Of a stretch of 64,000 nucleotides of DNA, positions 1-9,252 are shown in pieces. Position 1 is the first letter of the stretch. Each line of letters begins with the position of its first letter. Source of the DNA: Lutimaribacter salitolerans (lineage in GTDB: Bacteria > Pseudomonadota > Alphaproteobacteria > Rhodobacterales > Rhodobacteraceae). The DNA is taken from assembly GCF_042677865.1 (NCBI RefSeq), contig NZ_JBHUDD010000160.1:36281-100280 (forward strand), in the 5' to 3' direction. The notes under the pieces were generated by a model. It saw only the letters and a program-made list of their open reading frames with translations. It had not been told where the DNA came from and searched no databases. The translations under genes were made by a program, and so were the position numbers.

Positions 1-1124
1 TCGGCAAGACCGAGATCAGCCGCCGTCTGGCCAAGCTGGCCCGCGCACCCTTTATCAAGGTCGAGGCGACCAAGTTCACCGAGGTTGGCTATGTCGGGCG
101 GGACGTGGAGCAGATCGTGCGCGATCTGGTCGATGCCTCGATCGCGATGACGCGCGAGCACATGCGCGAGGCTGTGAAATCGCGCGCGCACAAGGCCGCC
201 GAAGAGCGTGTGATCACCGCGATCGCCGGAGAAGACGCCCGCGAAGGCACGCGCGAGATGTTCCGCAAGAAGCTGCTGGCAGGCGAGCTGGACGATACGG
301 TGATCGAACTGGAGATCGCCGATACCTCCAACCCGATGGGGATGATGGATATTCCCGGCCAGCCCGGTCAGGCGGGTATGATGAATCTGGGCGAAATCTT
401 TGGCAAAGCCTTCGGCCAGCGCACCGTCAAACGCAAGCTGACCGTCGCCGAAAGCCATGACGCGCTGATCGCGGAAGAGGCCGACAAGCTGCTGGATGAA
501 GAGGTGGTGAAATCCACGGCCCTGGAAGCGGTCGAACAGAATGGCATCGTGTTTCTGGACGAGATCGACAAGGTCTGTGCCCGCAGTGACGCGCGCGGCG
601 GCGATGTCTCCCGCGAAGGGGTGCAGCGCGACCTGCTGCCGCTGATCGAGGGCACGACCGTGTCCACCAAGCACGGGCCGGTGAAAACCGACCACATCCT
701 GTTCATCGCAAGCGGCGCGTTTCACATCGCCAAACCGTCGGACCTGCTGCCGGAATTACAGGGGCGTCTGCCGATCCGCGTGGAACTGCGCGCGCTGACC
801 GAGGATGATTTCGTGCGCATCCTGACAGAAACCGACAACGCGCTGACCCGGCAATACACCGCCCTGATGGCGACCGAGCAGGTCACGGTGGATTTCACCG
901 ATGACGGGATCGCCGCGCTGGCCAAGATCGCCGCCGAGGTGAACCAGGCGGTCGAGAATATCGGCGCGCGGCGGCTGTACACGGTGATGGAGCGTGTGTT
1001 CGAAGAGCTGTCCTTCGTGGCGCCTGACAAGGCGGGCGATGCGGTGACTGTGGATGCCGATTTCGTCGAAAAGAACCTGGGCGAACTGACCCGCAACACC
1101 GACCTGAGCCGCTACGTGCTGTAG
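1..1124 (+). CDS. hslU: HslU, ATPase subunit of the HslUV protease (5' end outside window)
   Basis: ATP-dependent unfoldase that feeds substrates to the HslV peptidase in the cytoplasm. The window opens inside the Walker A loop: the first full codons, from base 3, read GKTEISRRLAK. About 60 N-terminal residues and the start are therefore missing; 373 residues remain against roughly 440 in the family. The variable I-domain follows, then Walker B (GIVFLDEIDK, near fragment residue 181). The protein ends in LSRYVL, the family-type C-terminal tail that docks into HslV. hslV would be expected just left of the window. The gene is convergent with the dipeptidase, 16 bases apart. Confidence 0.97.
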   Translation, partial: GKTEISRRLAKLARAPFIKVEATKFTEVGYVGRDVEQIVRDLVDASIAMTREHMREAVKSRAHKAAEERVITAIAGEDAREGTREMFRKKLLAGELDDTVIELEIADTSNPMGMMDIPGQPGQAGMMNLGEIFGKAFGQRTVKRKLTVAESHDALIAEEADKLLDEEVVKSTALEAVEQNGIVFLDEIDKVCARSDARGGDVSREGVQRDLLPLIEGTTVSTKHGPVKTDHILFIASGAFHIAKPSDLLPELQGRLPIRVELRALTEDDFVRILTETDNALTRQYTALMATEQVTVDFTDDGIAALAKIAAEVNQAVENIGARRLYTVMERVFEELSFVAPDKAGDAVTVDADFVEKNLGELTRNTDLSRYVL

Positions 1125-1140
1125 CGACTCGGGCAAGACA

Positions 1141-2187
1141 TCACGGCAGGGTGCGTTCCAGATACCGCAGCCAGTTTTCGTGGCAAAGCTTGTCGATCAG
1201 CGCGGCACCATAGCCCGCGTCGCGCATCCGTTGCACGAGGTTGGGCAGGTCGGCGGCGCTGTCCAGCCCTTCGGGCATTGGCGCGCCGTCGAAATCTGAC
1301 CCAAGGCCGACATGATCCTCGCCGGCCAGCGCGATCATCCGGTCCAGATGCGCCATCGCGTGATCCAGCGCGCCCGCCGCGTCGCGCCGCCCGTCGGGGC
1401 GCAGGAACACTGTGCCGAAATTCAGCCCCACCATGCCGTTCGTTTCCCCGATCGCGCGCAACTGGTCATCGGTCAGGTTGCGGGCCGAAGGCGATATGCC
1501 ATGCGCGTTGGAATGGGTGGCGACCAGTGCCGTGCCCTCATCCGCCACATCATAGAAGCCCTTCATCGTCATGTGGCTGCAATCCACCACCATACGGCGG
1601 CGCACGCATTCACGCACAAGCGCCCGCCCCGCATCGGTCAGGCCCGGCCCGGTGTCGCCATCTGACGGGAACCGGAACGGCACGCCATGGGCGAACGCCG
1701 TTGGCCGCGACCAGACCGGCCCGATGGATCGCAGGCCCAGATCATACAGAGCATCCAGACCTTCCAGATCGGGCCCGATGCATTCTGCCCCCTCCAGATG
1801 CAGCAGCATCGCCATCGGATCGCCCGCATCCCAGGCGCGGCGCAACTCGGCCCCCGTGCGGCACAGCCAGACCTGTCCGGCCGCATCCAGTTCCTGCGCG
1901 ACGCGGGCCTGCCCCTGCACGATGTCCCATGCCAGTGCGCGATCCATCTGCGGGGGCAGGGGCGTGTCATAGGGCGGATTGTCGAAGATCGCGAGATCCA
2001 GCCCCGTCGCCGCATCCAGCGCGAACATGGCAAAGAACCCGCCGCCAAACCTGCCCGCCTTGGCCCGGGGGAGGGTGATGTGCCCCGGCGCCTCGGCGGC
2101 AAAGGCGTCGGTGGCCGGGCCGTCGCCCCGCCACAGGCGCAGCAGCGCGTCGTTATGGCCATCGAATATGCGAGGTGTCTGTGTCAT
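1141..2187 (-). CDS. membrane-dipeptidase-type zinc dipeptidase (peptidase family M19)
   Basis: Zinc-dependent hydrolase of dipeptides, related to renal dipeptidase. The 348 residues carry the family metal set in order: H11 and D13 in DGHND, E132 in HLEGAE, H205 in VDCSHM, H225 in THSNAH and D298 in GSDFDG. No signal peptide is visible, so it is probably cytoplasmic, unlike the mammalian enzyme. The ATG at 2187 was chosen because the DGHND motif normally lies close to the N-terminus and an AGGAC element precedes it; the frame stays open about 100 codons further upstream but that part has no family resemblance. It is divergent from the MFS gene. Substrate is unknown. Confidence 0.92.
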   Translation of the reverse strand: MTQTPRIFDGHNDALLRLWRGDGPATDAFAAEAPGHITLPRAKAGRFGGGFFAMFALDAATGLDLAIFDNPPYDTPLPPQMDRALAWDIVQGQARVAQELDAAGQVWLCRTGAELRRAWDAGDPMAMLLHLEGAECIGPDLEGLDALYDLGLRSIGPVWSRPTAFAHGVPFRFPSDGDTGPGLTDAGRALVRECVRRRMVVDCSHMTMKGFYDVADEGTALVATHSNAHGISPSARNLTDDQLRAIGETNGMVGLNFGTVFLRPDGRRDAAGALDHAMAHLDRMIALAGEDHVGLGSDFDGAPMPEGLDSAADLPNLVQRMRDAGYGAALIDKLCHENWLRYLERTLP

Positions 2188-2413
2188 GCGGCAAGTCCTG
2201 TCTGAGTTTCTCTGACAGTGGCGCAAATCGCGCGGCAGTGCCATGCCGTCTGGTATTCGCCCGATCCGCGACTTAGCTTGGCCGCGCCAGACCGTCGAGG
2301 ATTTCCATGCGCCGCACCTTTGAACCAGTCTCTGCCCTGCGCGGAACGGCCCGCGCCGGTTGTGGGGCCCCAAAGGCCACCCGGCTGGCATCGCACGCGG
2401 TGGCACACCCCTG

Positions 2414-3646
2414 ATGCGGCTGGACGGGTTTCTTGATTTCTTTCGGCTCAATGCGCCCTGGCTGACGGCGGGTGTTCTGCTGACCTTCATGTCCAGCTTT
2501 GGGCAGACGTTCTTTATCTCGCTGTTCGCCGGCGAGATACGGGCCGAGTTCGGGCTGAGCCATGGCGAATGGGGCGGGATTTATACGCTGGGCACAGGGG
2601 TGGCGGCGGTCATCATGGTCTGGGCCGGGGGGTTGACCGATCTGTTCCGGGTGCGCGCGCTGGCCCCCGTGGTGCTGCTGATGCTGGCTGGGGCCTCTGT
2701 CTGGATGGCCACGGCGCAGGCGGCGTGGATGCTGCCCGGCGTCATCCTTGCGCTGCGGTTCTGCGGGCAGGGCATGACAAGCCATCTGGCGGTGGTGGCG
2801 ATGTCGCGCTGGTTCGTCAAGACGCGGGGCCGGGCGCTGTCGGTGGCGCTGCTGGGCTTTGCGGCAGGCGAGGCGCTGCTGCCAATCATCTTTGTCGGGC
2901 TGATGCCCATCCTTGGCTGGCGCAGCCTGTGGATGATCGCCGCCGGCATTGCGCTGCTGGGTATTCCGCTGCTCTTGCTGCTGCTGCGGCACGAACGCAC
3001 GCCGCAATCCATGGCGCGCGAAAACCAGACGCCGGGGATGGACGGGCGGCACTGGACGCGCGGGCAGGCCCTGCGCCATCCGCTGTTCTGGCTGATGGTG
3101 CCCGCGTTGCTGGGGCCTGCTGCCTTCAACACCGCGTTCTTTTTCCATCAGGTCCATTACGCCGAGATCAAGGGGCTTGCGCATATCGAACTGGTGGCCC
3201 TGTTCCCCGTGTTCACGGTGATGAGCCTGACCGCCATGATCGTCTTTGGCTGGGCGCTGGACAAGGTGGGCACCGCGCGGCTGATGCCGTTTTTCCAACT
3301 GCCGATGGTGGCGGGGTTCATCGCGTTTTCGCTGGCCACCGGCACCGGCGGCGCGCTGCTGGGCCTGTTCTTTCTGGCGATCACGACAGGCGGCAATTCC
3401 AGCCTGGTCAACGCCTTCTGGGCCGAATTCTATGGCACGAAGAACCTTGGGTCGGTCAAGGCGATGGCCGCGGCGGTGATGGTTCTGGGCTCGGCCATCG
3501 GGCCGGGCGTCACCGGGGCGCTGATCGATTTCGGCATGGGGATCGAGACGCAGTACATCGGCGTTGCGCTTTATTTCGTGTTCACGTCGATCCTGATGGC
3601 CATCGGGATCGTCCGTGCACGGCCCAGCCTACCTGTGGCGGCGTAG
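2414..3646 (+). CDS. major facilitator superfamily transporter
   Basis: Integral membrane carrier of 410 residues with about twelve hydrophobic segments in two halves, separated by a polar linker near residues 195-215. The sequence between helices 2 and 3 contains a GGLTDLFRVR stretch of the MFS signature-loop type. The ATG at 2414 is preferred over a TTG 54 bases upstream, because the extra residues are polar and the protein then starts just before its first membrane helix. The 3' end overlaps the convergent smr gene by 18 bases. Substrate cannot be read from the sequence; neighbours are unrelated functionally. Confidence 0.85.
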   Translation: MRLDGFLDFFRLNAPWLTAGVLLTFMSSFGQTFFISLFAGEIRAEFGLSHGEWGGIYTLGTGVAAVIMVWAGGLTDLFRVRALAPVVLLMLAGASVWMATAQAAWMLPGVILALRFCGQGMTSHLAVVAMSRWFVKTRGRALSVALLGFAAGEALLPIIFVGLMPILGWRSLWMIAAGIALLGIPLLLLLLRHERTPQSMARENQTPGMDGRHWTRGQALRHPLFWLMVPALLGPAAFNTAFFFHQVHYAEIKGLAHIELVALFPVFTVMSLTAMIVFGWALDKVGTARLMPFFQLPMVAGFIAFSLATGTGGALLGLFFLAITTGGNSSLVNAFWAEFYGTKNLGSVKAMAAAVMVLGSAIGPGVTGALIDFGMGIETQYIGVALYFVFTSILMAIGIVRARPSLPVAA

Positions 3647-4216
3647 ATAGACGTAATAGGCCCCGTCGCCGCCATGGCTGATATGGGCCGGGGTGATCTG
3701 CAAGACCGCCTGCGACAGCGGCGGCATCGACAGCCATTGCGGCACCTGATGTTTCAGCAACCCGCGCCGCACCGGGATTGGCCCATGGCCATCGCGATCC
3801 TTGCCCTTGCCGGTGATCACCAGAACCAGCCGCCGCCCGTGGCTGTGCTGCGTCAGGATAAACCGGTTCAGCGCCCCGTGCGCGCGGTCCAGCGTCATGC
3901 CATGCAGGTCGATCCGCGCCTCGGGCACCAGCTTGCCCTTGCGCATCCTGCCGTGGGTCTTGCGATCCATCGCCACCGGCGCGCGGTCCAGTGTATCGCG
4001 CAAGGACGGGGCCAGATCATGCTTGCCGGTGATCGGTTGGGTGACCTGACCCATCGTGAACTCGGTGATCCGGGTCTGGCCCTGCGGGGGCTTGGCCGGC
4101 TTGGGCTTGGGTTGCGGGGTCTGATGGGTCTTGCGCTCGGGATGCAGGCGCTGCGCGGTCTCGGCCACCTTGCGCCAAAGCTCAACCTCGTCGGGGCGCA
4201 GGCGGCGGCGGGTCAT
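3629..4216 (-). CDS. Smr-domain protein (putative DNA/RNA endonuclease domain)
   Basis: 195-residue protein with a charged, proline/lysine-rich N-terminal half (PKPKPAKPP near residues 35-45) and a C-terminal Smr domain, as in MutS2 C-termini and stand-alone Smr proteins. The two diagnostic motifs are IDLHG at residues 102-106 and TGKG at 135-138. Family members nick or bind nucleic acids; the role of the alphaproteobacterial version is not well defined. It is the last gene of a leftward operon: its ATG overlaps the mltA stop in an ATGA arrangement at 4213-4216. Confidence 0.9.
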   Translation of the reverse strand: MTRRRLRPDEVELWRKVAETAQRLHPERKTHQTPQPKPKPAKPPQGQTRITEFTMGQVTQPITGKHDLAPSLRDTLDRAPVAMDRKTHGRMRKGKLVPEARIDLHGMTLDRAHGALNRFILTQHSHGRRLVLVITGKGKDRDGHGPIPVRRGLLKHQVPQWLSMPPLSQAVLQITPAHISHGGDGAYYVYLRRHR

Positions 4217-5247
4217 TCCCCGCCCTCGGACAACAGGGCATAGGCCCGCTGGATCGGCAACAGCACCAGCATCCGCCCCGGATCGCGCAACCGCCCGGCG
4301 GCACGCCCGGCCTGATCGCCGGTGCCGAAAAAGATGTCGGCCCGTTGCGCACCCTTGATGGCCGATCCGGTGTCCTGCGCGATCATCAGACGGCGGATCG
4401 GGTTCTGACCCTCTTTTTCCACCCAGACCGGTGCGCCCAGCGGCACAAAGGCCGGATCAACCGCAACCGACCGCATCGTGGTGATCGAGCGGTTCATCGC
4501 GCCCAGGGGCCCGCGATCCGCCGGAACCTCGCTGACCTCGCGAAAGAAGACAAAGGACGGATTGTGCCACAGCAGTTCCTGCCCCTGTGCGGGATTGCGG
4601 CGCACCCAGTTCTTGATCACCTGCGCCGAGACCTGATGCGTCTGATAGATCCCGCGCCGCACCATTTCCTGCCCGACCGAGCGGTATTCGTGCCCGTTCT
4701 TGCCGCCATAACCAACACGGATCATCCGCCCGTCCGGCAAGCGTATGCGGCCAGACCCCTGAATTTGCAGGAAAAAGAGCTCGACCGGATCATCGACCCA
4801 GGCGATTTCAAGACCGCGGCCGCGCAAGACGCCGCCCTCTTCGATCTCGCGGCGCGAGACAAAAGACCCGCCGCGGGCTTCGGGTGGGGTGGCGTAGACC
4901 GGATAGCGATAGCGCGCATCCGGGCGCAGGGCGCCGTCAAGCTCGGGTTCGAAATAGCCTGTGAACAGCGCGTCCTTCCCGTCGCGGATCAGAACCGGGC
5001 GAAAGAACAGCTCGAAAAACGCACGGGGGTTTTCGATATTCTCGGCAACGGCACAAAGCGATGTCCAGTCAGGTTCGCGCCGGTCCATGCAGGTGTTGCG
5101 GAACGTGGTCAGCGCGGCGGCGTGATCGTCCTGTGCCCACCCTTCAAGGTCGGCAAAATCCAGCACCTCGAAGGTGGTTTCGGAGCTGGCGGGCTGTGTC
5201 ATCATCACCCCCGCCAACAAGGCCACCCGCAAAGCCGCAAACATCAC
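4213..5247 (-). CDS. mltA: MltA-type membrane-bound lytic murein transglycosylase
   Basis: Cleaves the glycan strands of peptidoglycan to give 1,6-anhydro-muropeptides in the periplasm. The 344 residues start with a hydrophobic export signal (about residues 1-21, ending PASS). The MltA core follows, with GYFEPELDG near 97-105 and the QIQGSGRI motif near 161-168. A C-terminal 3D domain carries the catalytic-type aspartate in QDTGSAIKG (D292) and the FFGTGDQA segment. No lipobox cysteine is seen at the signal end, unlike E. coli MltA. The gene overlaps both neighbours by ATGA and sits in a tim44-mltA-smr operon. Confidence 0.93.
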   Translation of the reverse strand: MMFAALRVALLAGVMMTQPASSETTFEVLDFADLEGWAQDDHAAALTTFRNTCMDRREPDWTSLCAVAENIENPRAFFELFFRPVLIRDGKDALFTGYFEPELDGALRPDARYRYPVYATPPEARGGSFVSRREIEEGGVLRGRGLEIAWVDDPVELFFLQIQGSGRIRLPDGRMIRVGYGGKNGHEYRSVGQEMVRRGIYQTHQVSAQVIKNWVRRNPAQGQELLWHNPSFVFFREVSEVPADRGPLGAMNRSITTMRSVAVDPAFVPLGAPVWVEKEGQNPIRRLMIAQDTGSAIKGAQRADIFFGTGDQAGRAAGRLRDPGRMLVLLPIQRAYALLSEGGE

Positions 5248-5906
5248 TCACCCGTGGCGACCAGTTGCCAGTTGGGATCGTCGCTGCCCATGACGCGCGC
5301 AAAGGTCCACAGATCGCGCTGGCGCTTGATCTCGCTCGGGTTGCCCTCGACCACGTCACCGGCGCTGTCGCGTACAACCGAAGTCAGCTCACCGACATAG
5401 CGGACCGTGACTTCGGCCTCGCGGGTGTCGGGATCGAACGTCGCCTCGTGCAGGGCCAGTTCGCGCAGGCCGACGAAATCGGCCTCGACCGTCAGGCCCT
5501 GCCGCTCGCGGGCTTCGACAACCTCGGCAAAGGCTTCGTAAATGTCATCGGACAGGAACGGCTTGATCTCGGCCATATTGCCGCGCTCGAACCCCATCAG
5601 GATCATTTCATAGGCTCCGCGCGCCCCTTGCAGGAAGTCGGCCACACCGAACGACGGTTCGATACGTTTCATCGCGGCCAGCGCCTTGGCGGTTTCGCTG
5701 CCTTCTTCGGCATGGTCGATGATGTCGTGGTCAGGCCCGCCTTCGATCACGGCGAAATCGGGCCGGCGCGAGTCGTTCGCGGTGCGCGGGTTTTCCACCT
5801 TCGGGCGTTCATACCCCTCACGTGTGCCCAGAACACTTTTCAGGCGCAGGATCAGGAACACGGCGATGCCGGCCAGAACCAGAAGCTGGAGAATGGGGTT
5901 GTTCAT
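5244..5906 (-). CDS. Tim44-like (TimA family) membrane-anchored protein
   Basis: 220-residue protein with one N-terminal membrane segment (NPILQLLVLAGIAVFLILRL, residues 3-22), a short charged linker, and a C-terminal Tim44-like domain of about 140 residues of the kind shared with mitochondrial Tim44 and alphaproteobacterial TimA. It is expected to sit at the inner membrane; its bacterial function is unresolved. The ATG at 5906 is supported by an AAGAGGATA ribosome-binding site; the frame extends further upstream without resemblance to the family. First gene of the tim44-mltA-smr operon, divergent from fxsA across 101 bases. Confidence 0.88.
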   Translation of the reverse strand: MNNPILQLLVLAGIAVFLILRLKSVLGTREGYERPKVENPRTANDSRRPDFAVIEGGPDHDIIDHAEEGSETAKALAAMKRIEPSFGVADFLQGARGAYEMILMGFERGNMAEIKPFLSDDIYEAFAEVVEARERQGLTVEADFVGLRELALHEATFDPDTREAEVTVRYVGELTSVVRDSAGDVVEGNPSEIKRQRDLWTFARVMGSDDPNWQLVATGE

Positions 5907-6007
5907 TGTATCCTCTTGGCAGGGCCATGGTAACAGGCGGTGTTGATCCCTATGTAGGTGAGCGACCGGGCCAAGTCCACCACGGCGCCGGTCAAAAGGA
6001 GGTGCCC

Positions 6008-6526
6008 ATGTGGCTGTTCGTGGCATTCGTTGCCGTTCCGATCGTTGAAATCGCCCTGTTCATCCAGGTTGGCGGGCTAATCGGCATGTGGCCCACCTTG
6101 GGGATTGTCGTGCTGACAGCCGTGCTTGGCACGATGATGATGCGGGCGCAGGGTGCGCTGGCGATGCGTGACGTACAACGCAGTTTCAGTGATCTGCGCG
6201 ACCCGACCGAGCCGCTGGCCCATGGCGCGATGATCCTTGTGGCAGGCGTTTTGTTGCTGACGCCGGGGTTTTTCACCGACGCCTTGGGCCTGTCGCTGCT
6301 GATCCCGCAGGTGCGCCGCGCGGTATTCGCTTATGTCGCAGCCCGGGTGAAGGTGCAGACCGTTCATTACGGGCAGGCCGGACCGGGGCCGCAGGGCCCG
6401 CGCGGCCCGCAGCCGGGCGGCAAAGACATCATCGACGGCGATTTTCACGAGGTTGACGAGGATGCCGCCCAGGTCGAGCCGCCAAAACGGCCCACGCATC
6501 GCCCGTCAGGCTGGACCAAGCATTGA
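6008..6526 (+). CDS. fxsA: FxsA family membrane protein
   Basis: 172-residue inner-membrane protein. Hydrophobic helices cover about residues 2-21, 24-45 and 78-100, with the typical GGLIGMWPTLGIV and LLLTPGFFTDALGLSLLIP segments of the FxsA family. In E. coli, FxsA overproduction suppresses F-mediated exclusion of phage T7; its normal role is unknown. The C-terminal 60 residues are a polar glycine/proline-rich tail. The start is fixed by a strong AGGAGGT six bases or so before the ATG. The gene precedes secB, with 58 bases between. Confidence 0.92.
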   Translation: MWLFVAFVAVPIVEIALFIQVGGLIGMWPTLGIVVLTAVLGTMMMRAQGALAMRDVQRSFSDLRDPTEPLAHGAMILVAGVLLLTPGFFTDALGLSLLIPQVRRAVFAYVAARVKVQTVHYGQAGPGPQGPRGPQPGGKDIIDGDFHEVDEDAAQVEPPKRPTHRPSGWTKH

Positions 6527-6584
6527 GGCCCATGTGGCATCCTGCTAAGACATCTGGCAACGAAAACCTCTTGGAGTGCATATA

Positions 6585-7100
6585 ATGGCCGAAAACGAAT
6601 TGCCCGAGGGCCAGCAGGCGCAGCCGCAGGCACAACCCCAGGTCAAGATGAGCGTGATGACGCAGTTCATCCGCGACCTGTCGTTTGAAAACATCCTGTC
6701 GCAAAAGGGTGTGCAGGGCGAAGTGCAGCCCGATGTTTCGGTGCAGGTCAATCTGGATGCGAAAAAACGCACCGCCGATCACCAGTTCGAAGTGGTGATG
6801 AAGCTTCAGATCGAATCCAAGGCCAAGGAAAGCGATCACAAGCTGTTCCTGATGGAGCTCGAATATGCCGGCGTGTTCCACATCGAGGGCGTGCCCGAAG
6901 AGCAGATGCATCCCTTCTTGCTGATCGAATGCCCGCGGATGCTGTTCCCCTTTGTCCGCCGGATCGTCTCGGACATGACACGGGATGGCGGGTTCCCCCC
7001 GCTGAACCTGGAAACCATCGATTTCGTGCAGCTGTACCGCAACGAATTGCTGCGTCGCCAGCAGGCACAGCAAACCAACGGGCAGGTCGGCACCGCCTGA
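6585..7100 (+). CDS. secB: SecB, protein-export chaperone
   Basis: Tetrameric cytosolic chaperone that keeps preproteins unfolded and hands them to SecA. The 171 residues show the family core QFIRDLSFENI near residues 27-37, the conserved ECPRMLFPFVRRIVSD segment, and GGFPPLNLETIDF. The N-terminus has an alphaproteobacterial Q/A/P-rich extension. A GTG lies nine bases upstream in frame, but the GGAG at 6573-6576 is spaced eight bases from the ATG at 6585, so that start is chosen. Convergent with dnaQ, four bases apart. Confidence 0.96.
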   Translation: MAENELPEGQQAQPQAQPQVKMSVMTQFIRDLSFENILSQKGVQGEVQPDVSVQVNLDAKKRTADHQFEVVMKLQIESKAKESDHKLFLMELEYAGVFHIEGVPEEQMHPFLLIECPRMLFPFVRRIVSDMTRDGGFPPLNLETIDFVQLYRNELLRRQQAQQTNGQVGTA

Positions 7101-7104
7101 TCCG

Positions 7105-7833
7105 TCAGCCCAGTTTCGACCACAGCGCGCCGTCGCCCATTGCCTTGACAAAGGCGTCATGGGCGGCGGCTTCTTCTTGCGTGATGCGCGGGGGCAGGGG
7201 CGTCGGGCGCGGCTGCGGCTTCCACGTAGTGCCCGCGATACTGCTGCCGTCGGTGTTCACGCTGGCCAGCGCGAAATCCGGCTGCCGCCCGCCGATCAGT
7301 TCAAGATAGACCTCGGCCAAGATTTCTGAGTCGAGCAGCGCGCCGTGCAGCGTGCGCGAGGTGTTGTCGATCCCGAACCGGCGACACAGCGCATCCAGCG
7401 AGGCGGGCGAGCCGGGGAATTTCTGCCGCGCGATGGCCAGCGTATCCACCGCCCGCGCCCAGGCCAATTCGGGCAGGCCGATCCAGCGCAGCTCGGCATT
7501 CAGGAATTTCATGTCAAAGGCCGCGTTGTGAATCACCAGCTTGGCGTCGCCGACAAAGTCAAAGAATGCGCGGCCCACATCCTTGAACAGCGGCTTGTCG
7601 CGCAATGTCACCTCGCCGTCGCGGGGCGGTCGTGGGTTGGCCAGCAGATCGGGGCCGATACCGTGAATACCGAACGCGCCTTCGGGCATGTCACGCTGCG
7701 GGTTGATATACTGGTGATAGGTGCGACCCGTCGGCATGTGGTTCAACAGCTCGATCGCGCCGATTTCCACGATCCGGTCGCCCTGATCGGGTTCAAATCC
7801 GGTGGTTTCGGTATCAAGAACGATTTCACGCAT
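7105..7833 (-). CDS. dnaQ: DNA polymerase III epsilon subunit (proofreading 3'-5' exonuclease)
   Basis: Proofreading exonuclease of the replicative polymerase. The 242 residues contain all three DEDDh motifs: LDTETTG (D7, E9), IHNAAFD (D107) and HGALLDSE (H163, D168). A C-terminal proline-rich linker and short segment would bind the alpha subunit. It is the last gene of the leftward maf-aroE-coaE-dnaQ operon; the coaE stop overlaps its start by eight bases. This order directly left of the origin matches the Caulobacter arrangement as I recall it. Confidence 0.96.
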   Translation of the reverse strand: MREIVLDTETTGFEPDQGDRIVEIGAIELLNHMPTGRTYHQYINPQRDMPEGAFGIHGIGPDLLANPRPPRDGEVTLRDKPLFKDVGRAFFDFVGDAKLVIHNAAFDMKFLNAELRWIGLPELAWARAVDTLAIARQKFPGSPASLDALCRRFGIDNTSRTLHGALLDSEILAEVYLELIGGRQPDFALASVNTDGSSIAGTTWKPQPRPTPLPPRITQEEAAAHDAFVKAMGDGALWSKLG

Positions 7834-8422
7834 CTGCTGCCATCCTCTTGCGTATGTCTGCGATCACATCCTGCACCTGCGCGCGGGCATGCTCGATCGT
7901 GTCGGTCAGTATCACGTAGTCCGCGCGGGCACGCTTTTCCGCATCCGGTGTCTGCTTTGCCCGGATCGCGTTGAACTGATCCTCGGTCATGGTGCCACGA
8001 TCCAGCACGCGGGCGCGCTGCGTGTCGGCATCGGTGCTGACAACGGCCACCGCATCCACCCGCGCCTCACCGCCGGTTTCGAACAACAGCGGGATATCGA
8101 ACACAAGGATATCCGCCTGCGCCTGTGCGGCAAAATCTGCCCGGTCCTGCGCCACCAACGGATGCACGATGGACTCGATCCGTTTCAACGCATCCGCATC
8201 CTGCGCGATGATATTTTTCAGCGCATCGCGCGACACCGCACCATCCTGTATCGCATCGGGAAAGGCGGCTGCCATTGGCGCAACCGCCGCCCCGCCGCTG
8301 GAATAGAGCCTGTGCACGGCGGCATCCGCATCCCAAACGGCACAACCTTGTTCGGCGAACAGCCGCGCCGTGGTGGATTTGCCCATGCCGATGGAGCCGG
8401 TCAGACCAAGACGGAATGTCAT
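7826..8422 (-). CDS. coaE: dephospho-CoA kinase
   Basis: Catalyses the last step of coenzyme A synthesis, ATP-dependent 3'-phosphorylation of dephospho-CoA. The 198 residues begin with the P-loop GSIGMGKS (residues 9-16). The IVHPLV segment and the lid region RARADYVI are also present. The ATG at 8422 forms an ATGA overlap with the aroE stop and puts the P-loop at the usual distance from the N-terminus. An upstream open frame overlapping aroE is a shadow. Cotranscribed with dnaQ downstream. Confidence 0.96.
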   Translation of the reverse strand: MTFRLGLTGSIGMGKSTTARLFAEQGCAVWDADAAVHRLYSSGGAAVAPMAAAFPDAIQDGAVSRDALKNIIAQDADALKRIESIVHPLVAQDRADFAAQAQADILVFDIPLLFETGGEARVDAVAVVSTDADTQRARVLDRGTMTEDQFNAIRAKQTPDAEKRARADYVILTDTIEHARAQVQDVIADIRKRMAADA

Positions 8423-9252
8423 CGCAACGCTGCCGCCCGCGCCGCCGCATCGACCTCCGGGCGCACGCCGAACCAGCGTTCGAACGCCGGCACCGCCTGA
8501 TGCAGCAGCATACCCAGACCATCGACGGTGATGCATCCCATTTCTTCGGCGGTTTTCAGAAGCCGAGTTTGCAGCGGGGCGTAGACCAGATCGGTCACCA
8601 CCGCGCCCTTTTGCAACCCGTCCAGCGGCACGCGCATCTCGGGCTTGCCGATCATGCCAAGGCTGGTGGTGTTGACGACCGTTGCCGCGTCTTCCAGCAT
8701 GTTGCCCGCCTGCACCCAATCGACAACCTGCAACCGCTTGCCGAAATCGGCTTGCAGGGCTTCGGCGCGGATACGGGTGCGGTTGGCGATCAGGATCTCG
8801 GGCACGCCCACGTCCAGCAGCGACGCGATCACCGCCCGCGCCGCACCACCGGCCCCCAGCACCGCGGCCGGCCCTGCCTGCGGCCGCCAGTCGGGCGCGC
8901 CCTGTCGCAGGTTTTCGATAAAGCCGTATCCGTCTGTGTTGTCGGCGTGAATCTTGCCGTCCTTGCGAAAGATCAGCGTATTCGCCGCCCCGATCAGCGT
9001 GGCGCGGTCGGTGACCAGATCGGCAATCTCCATCACCTTTTCCTTGTGCGGAACGGTGATGTTCGCGCCGACAAACCCGGCTTTGGGCAGGGTCTGGATC
9101 ACCTGCGCCAGATTTTCGGGGGCCACCTCCATAGGAATGTAGAACCCAGGCAAGCCGTGGGTTTTCAACCAATGCCGATGCAGTTGCGGTGATTTGGAAT
9201 GGGCGATGGGCGTGCCGATCACCCCCGCCAGCGGAATGCGCGTTTGCGTCAT
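8419..9252 (-). CDS. aroE: shikimate dehydrogenase
   Basis: NADP-dependent reduction of 3-dehydroshikimate to shikimate in the aromatic amino acid pathway. The 277 residues show the substrate motif IAHSKSPQLH (residues 16-25), the catalytic pair K70 (ITVPHK) and D107 (DNTDGYG), the NADP-binding LGAGGAARA loop near 130-138, and NRTRIRAEAL. The length is typical. Overlaps maf by an ATGA and coaE by another, in one leftward operon. Confidence 0.97.
   Translation of the reverse strand: MTQTRIPLAGVIGTPIAHSKSPQLHRHWLKTHGLPGFYIPMEVAPENLAQVIQTLPKAGFVGANITVPHKEKVMEIADLVTDRATLIGAANTLIFRKDGKIHADNTDGYGFIENLRQGAPDWRPQAGPAAVLGAGGAARAVIASLLDVGVPEILIANRTRIRAEALQADFGKRLQVVDWVQAGNMLEDAATVVNTTSLGMIGKPEMRVPLDGLQKGAVVTDLVYAPLQTRLLKTAEEMGCITVDGLGMLLHQAVPAFERWFGVRPEVDAAARAAALR

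Noticed and set aside
7789..7800. GGGTTCAAATCC, resembling a tRNA T-loop
   Set aside because: It lies in the dnaQ N-terminal codons (TTGFEP) and no acceptor or anticodon arms can be drawn around it.
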